The notes under the pieces were generated by a model. It was not told the DNA's origin. It did not search any database and worked only from the letters and a program-made list of their open reading frames with translations. A DNA stretch of 7,883 nucleotides from Candidatus Heimdallarchaeota archaeon (lineage in GTDB: Archaea > Asgardarchaeota > Heimdallarchaeia > Heimdallarchaeales > Kariarchaeaceae): positions 1 to 7,883 of the forward strand of contig DAOUUM010000120.1 of assembly GCA_030668165.1 (NCBI GenBank), written 5' to 3'. Position 1 is the stretch's first letter. Every line of letters begins with the position of its first letter. The position numbers were made by a program, and so were the translations under genes. Below are positions 5,244-7,883 of the stretch, one piece after another.

Positions 5244-7544
5244 GTGATAATTGTGTCTAATGAAATCGACTTTAATGAATTTATAAGCGAGAGGTGGGAT
5301 CGTTTAAAAAATTCAGTAATCAATCATTTTGAAGAATATGAAATCAAGAAGAAAAACATAGCCCATGGTATTGCACTTACCATCATAATCATCGCTGCAA
5401 TTGTTGTACGTCTCTTTCCTCTATTGAGGGGATGGGATCCAACAATCAAGGCTTTTGATCCTCACATACAGATCAAAGCTGCAGAATATATTTTAGATAA
5501 AGGATATGTAGCATTTCTATTCTGGAAGGATAGTACCGCATGGTACCCTTACGGACGTTTAATGGGCACCTCGATGTATATAGGAGTTCCTATTGCAATC
5601 ACTTTAGTGTATAAATTCTTGATTTTCCTGGGTTTCAATATAACTGTTGATGTAGCTGCCTACTTCGTACCTGTAATATTTGGAACCATAGGAGTATATT
5701 ACACATATTTACTGGCCAAGGAGACAATCTCAGCGAGGGCTGGTCTTATTGCCGCACTGATCATGGTCGCGATCCCAGCATATTTATCACGGAGTATTGC
5801 GGGATTTGTGGATAATGAATCGGTGGGGGTTCTATTTACTGTCATGACATTTTATTACTTCATGAGAGCCTTGAATCGTGATAGTAATAGATCTGCAATC
5901 ATGGCTGGATTATCCATGGCAATGTTAGGTGGATCATGGGGAGCCTTCAGGTTTGCTTATGATCTCTTACCACTGTATGCACTGGTAATCTTACTATCTG
6001 GTAAACTTTCTGGAAGATTTCTCAGAACATACATCACAACAGTTACTGTCAGCACTTTACTTATGATACTCATCCCACGATTGGGAGGAGGCTTCCTGAC
6101 TACTGTTGAGGGTATGGCTCCTTTGGTATTCATACCTTTCCTGGTATTATTCAGTATAATTCAAAATGTATCAAAAGGAATGAAACCTGCCACCGTCAGA
6201 AGAATTATCTTCTATTCATTTATTGGAATAGCTATACTTTTGGGTGGAACTTTGCTTATTTTACTCATTGCAGGATATGTTGAGGGAATTGGAAGTAAAT
6301 TTATTTCTGTTCTTCTACCAGATTCAAGAGGTGATTTACCTCTGATTGACTCAGTAAGTGAGCATCTACCACTGGCATGGGGAAATCTATGGGTTAATCT
6401 ATCAACCCTGGTATTCTTTGTCCCAGTTGGAATATATTATGCAATTAAAAATCCAACAGAGAAGAATCTGTTTATCTTCACCTTTGGAATAGTGACAATT
6501 TACTTCAGTGGTTCAATGGTTCGTTTGATGCTTTTACTGGCACCAGCTGCTGCGATATTGACTGCAATGGCTGTTGATAGTATGCTGAGACCATACGCAC
6601 TGATTGTACACAAGAGAATTAAGATTGATAAGAAGTCTATGGGTCAAACAATTGGAGGACAAAATGCATTTGCATCCTATGCAATTGTATTTACCCTGTT
6701 GTTGATCATGGTTGTGGCAGGTGTTGGAAGAGGGGCAACAAGTCTATCAATTCCAGAGATCACACCACCTGTTGGAGCAGGAGCTGATCGAGATAGTGCA
6801 CTCACTGACTGGTTTGATGCCTTTGCGTGGATGCGAGCGCACACAGGTTACTACTCCCATACCGCTGATGATGTAAGCGGTTACGAAAATGGCACGCAGC
6901 CGCCGGTGATGATGTCGTGGTGGGATTATGGGTATTATATTTCGACGGAGGGTGAAACGGCAACGCTTGTGGATAATGCGACTACCAATTCGACACAGAT
7001 CGGTGTCGTTGGTACCATGATGATGTACAATGAAACAGCAGCATTACCATTACTGTACCAGTACAACGTACAATATGTGCTTGTTGTGCCGGCAGCAGGT
7101 CAGGTATCGCTGGGTTCAGACATTGGGAAAGCTGTCTGGATGATACGCATCTCTGAGCGGTATACAGAGGAATTTGGAATAGTTGAGGATGATTACTTCG
7201 ATGAGCGAGAAGGATATCAAGACAAGTTCTATGACTCTCTACTGTTTAATCTGATGGCTTACAAGTCAAATGACATGATTGGTTCCGGAGATCAAACACC
7301 ACCCTTCATTTCAGATGGGTCAGGTCTTGCTAGCAGATTAGCTGAGAATCCAGTTAATTCTCTTGAATACTTCACAGAAGTATTCCGTTCAAGTGGTGCA
7401 TACCCTAATACATTTCCAAGTGATTACCCAATCATCAGAATATTCCAGGTGCACTATCCTGACGACATTGATCTACGTGTAAATGAGTTCAATCAGAAAA
7501 TTGATGCTGTTCGTGCCAGATTGGCAGCTGAAGCTGCAAATTAG
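5244..7544 (+). CDS. Oligosaccharyltransferase STT3/AglB-type, eukaryote-like
   Basis: This is the catalytic subunit that moves a lipid-linked glycan onto Asn in N-x-S/T sequons on the outer face of the membrane. It has 766 residues: a short cytosolic N-terminus, about a dozen helices (from about 41 to 495) and an external C-terminal domain. The motifs are all present: AFDPH (D72, first metal site), VDNES (D190, E192), SVSEH (370-374) in the external loop, MVRLMLLLAP (R427), WWDYG (559-563) and the DK motif DIGKAVWM (D626, K629). VDNATTNSTQ after WWDYG, WMIRISE and the EYF-EVF...RIFQ ending follow the eukaryotic STT3 order closely. It stands alone, divergent from the SnoaL-like gene. The start may be GTG 5244 or GTG 5253; GTGAT at 5244 could be a weak SD for the latter. 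Bases about 6781-7020 are much richer in GC and CpG than the rest of the gene. Confidence 0.95.
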   Translation: MIIVSNEIDFNEFISERWDRLKNSVINHFEEYEIKKKNIAHGIALTIIIIAAIVVRLFPLLRGWDPTIKAFDPHIQIKAAEYILDKGYVAFLFWKDSTAWYPYGRLMGTSMYIGVPIAITLVYKFLIFLGFNITVDVAAYFVPVIFGTIGVYYTYLLAKETISARAGLIAALIMVAIPAYLSRSIAGFVDNESVGVLFTVMTFYYFMRALNRDSNRSAIMAGLSMAMLGGSWGAFRFAYDLLPLYALVILLSGKLSGRFLRTYITTVTVSTLLMILIPRLGGGFLTTVEGMAPLVFIPFLVLFSIIQNVSKGMKPATVRRIIFYSFIGIAILLGGTLLILLIAGYVEGIGSKFISVLLPDSRGDLPLIDSVSEHLPLAWGNLWVNLSTLVFFVPVGIYYAIKNPTEKNLFIFTFGIVTIYFSGSMVRLMLLLAPAAAILTAMAVDSMLRPYALIVHKRIKIDKKSMGQTIGGQNAFASYAIVFTLLLIMVVAGVGRGATSLSIPEITPPVGAGADRDSALTDWFDAFAWMRAHTGYYSHTADDVSGYENGTQPPVMMSWWDYGYYISTEGETATLVDNATTNSTQIGVVGTMMMYNETAALPLLYQYNVQYVLVVPAAGQVSLGSDIGKAVWMIRISERYTEEFGIVEDDYFDEREGYQDKFYDSLLFNLMAYKSNDMIGSGDQTPPFISDGSGLASRLAENPVNSLEYFTEVFRSSGAYPNTFPSDYPIIRIFQVHYPDDIDLRVNEFNQKIDAVRARLAAEAAN

Positions 7545-7883
7545 ATAATAAATTGATTTATATTTAAAATAATAAATTAAAAAGATACAAATAATGTTGA
7601 AAATACAATTCAATAATAGAAGAATAGGTTAGAATGAATATTGAGTATTGGATTGAAGTTTGAGTAAAAGAGAAATTGGTCGAAAATGTATTTAACTGGT
7701 ATTAGAATTAGCTGGAATGAATTTTGAGTAATAGAGTTGAATTTGATCAAGGAATTGACATTAATCAAGTCTCTATATAACCTGAATAGCTATTATTATT
7801 TGAATTTCAGTTTTACATTTTCAAAAATCCTAATATGATATAATTTATTGTAAGTCTCGACCCAATATCATGAGAACCTGTGA
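7545..7883. other. Very AT-rich intergenic region, no convincing gene
   Basis: No good reading frame is seen on either strand. It holds A/T-rich runs just after the STT3 stop that could end transcription, a degenerate direct repeat (7632-7746), a 10-bp palindrome AATAGCTATT (7785-7794), and a TATA-like stretch GATATAATTTA (7837-7847). The latter is 28 nt before an ATG at 7870-7872, the same spacing as the near-leaderless genes in this window. Only four codons of such a gene would be visible, so I do not call it. Confidence 0.6.
7632..7746. repeat. Degenerate direct repeat downstream of STT3
   Basis: Copies at 7632-7663 and 7715-7746 (period 83) match at about 25 of 32 positions without gaps, beginning GAATGAAT and sharing TTGAGTA. 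TTGAGTA occurs a third time near 7660. The copies probably come from an old local duplication or simple AT-rich drift. Confidence 0.4.

Noticed and set aside
7785..7883. Short minus-strand frames open at the right edge, possibly the end of a gene
   Set aside because: They run only 12-22 codons before a stop and show no recognisable motif; nothing can be supported.

Overview
The window looks like a piece of an AT-rich archaeal chromosome. The archaeal signs are an A/V-type ATPase subunit D, a single-protein oligosaccharyltransferase (STT3), TATA-box promoters placed 27-31 nt upstream of near-leaderless starts, and Shine-Dalgarno (SD) sequences only in front of internal operon genes. An Asgard archaeon is my best guess. 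The STT3 follows the eukaryotic sequence through its C-terminal half, and one membrane protein carries a longin/roadblock-like soluble tail of the kind common in Asgard genomes. This is inference; no marker gene fixes the lineage.

Layout, left to right. (1) Bases 3-242 (+) hold the 3' end of a gene that reads like the C-terminus of a TnpB/IS605 OrfB-type RNA-guided nuclease. The residue aligned with the last RuvC aspartate appears to be His. (2) Bases 221-295, overlapping its stop codon, contain a dense set of inverted repeats. This is where IS200/IS605 elements carry the right-end hairpin and the guide (omega/re) RNA scaffold. (3) Bases 312-2050 (-) are a two-gene operon of MscS-type mechanosensitive channel paralogues joined by a TAATG overlap. 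(4) Bases 2176-3306 (-) encode a seven-helix membrane protein with a cytosolic longin-like tail. (5) Bases 3399-4509 (-) are atpD and a small overlapping gene whose C-terminal half looks PH-like. (6) Bases 4639-5022 (-) encode a SnoaL/NTF2-like protein. (7) A 221-bp divergent promoter region follows. (8) Bases 5244-7544 (+) encode STT3. (9) Bases 7545-7883 are very AT-rich, with degenerate direct repeats and no convincing gene.

The minus-strand genes seem to be four transcription units (SnoaL-like; atpD plus its partner; 7TM-longin; MscS pair), because each has its own TATA-like box. Several act at the membrane: ion/osmolyte release (MscS), a rotary ATPase stalk subunit, a possible membrane sensor or scaffold, and N-glycosylation of surface proteins (STT3). 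I see no single pathway joining them.

Most worth a second look are the altered TnpB-like 3' end with its hairpin cluster, the 7TM-longin fusion, the atpD-coupled small gene, and a sharp GC/CpG-rich patch inside STT3 exactly over the WWDYG region.
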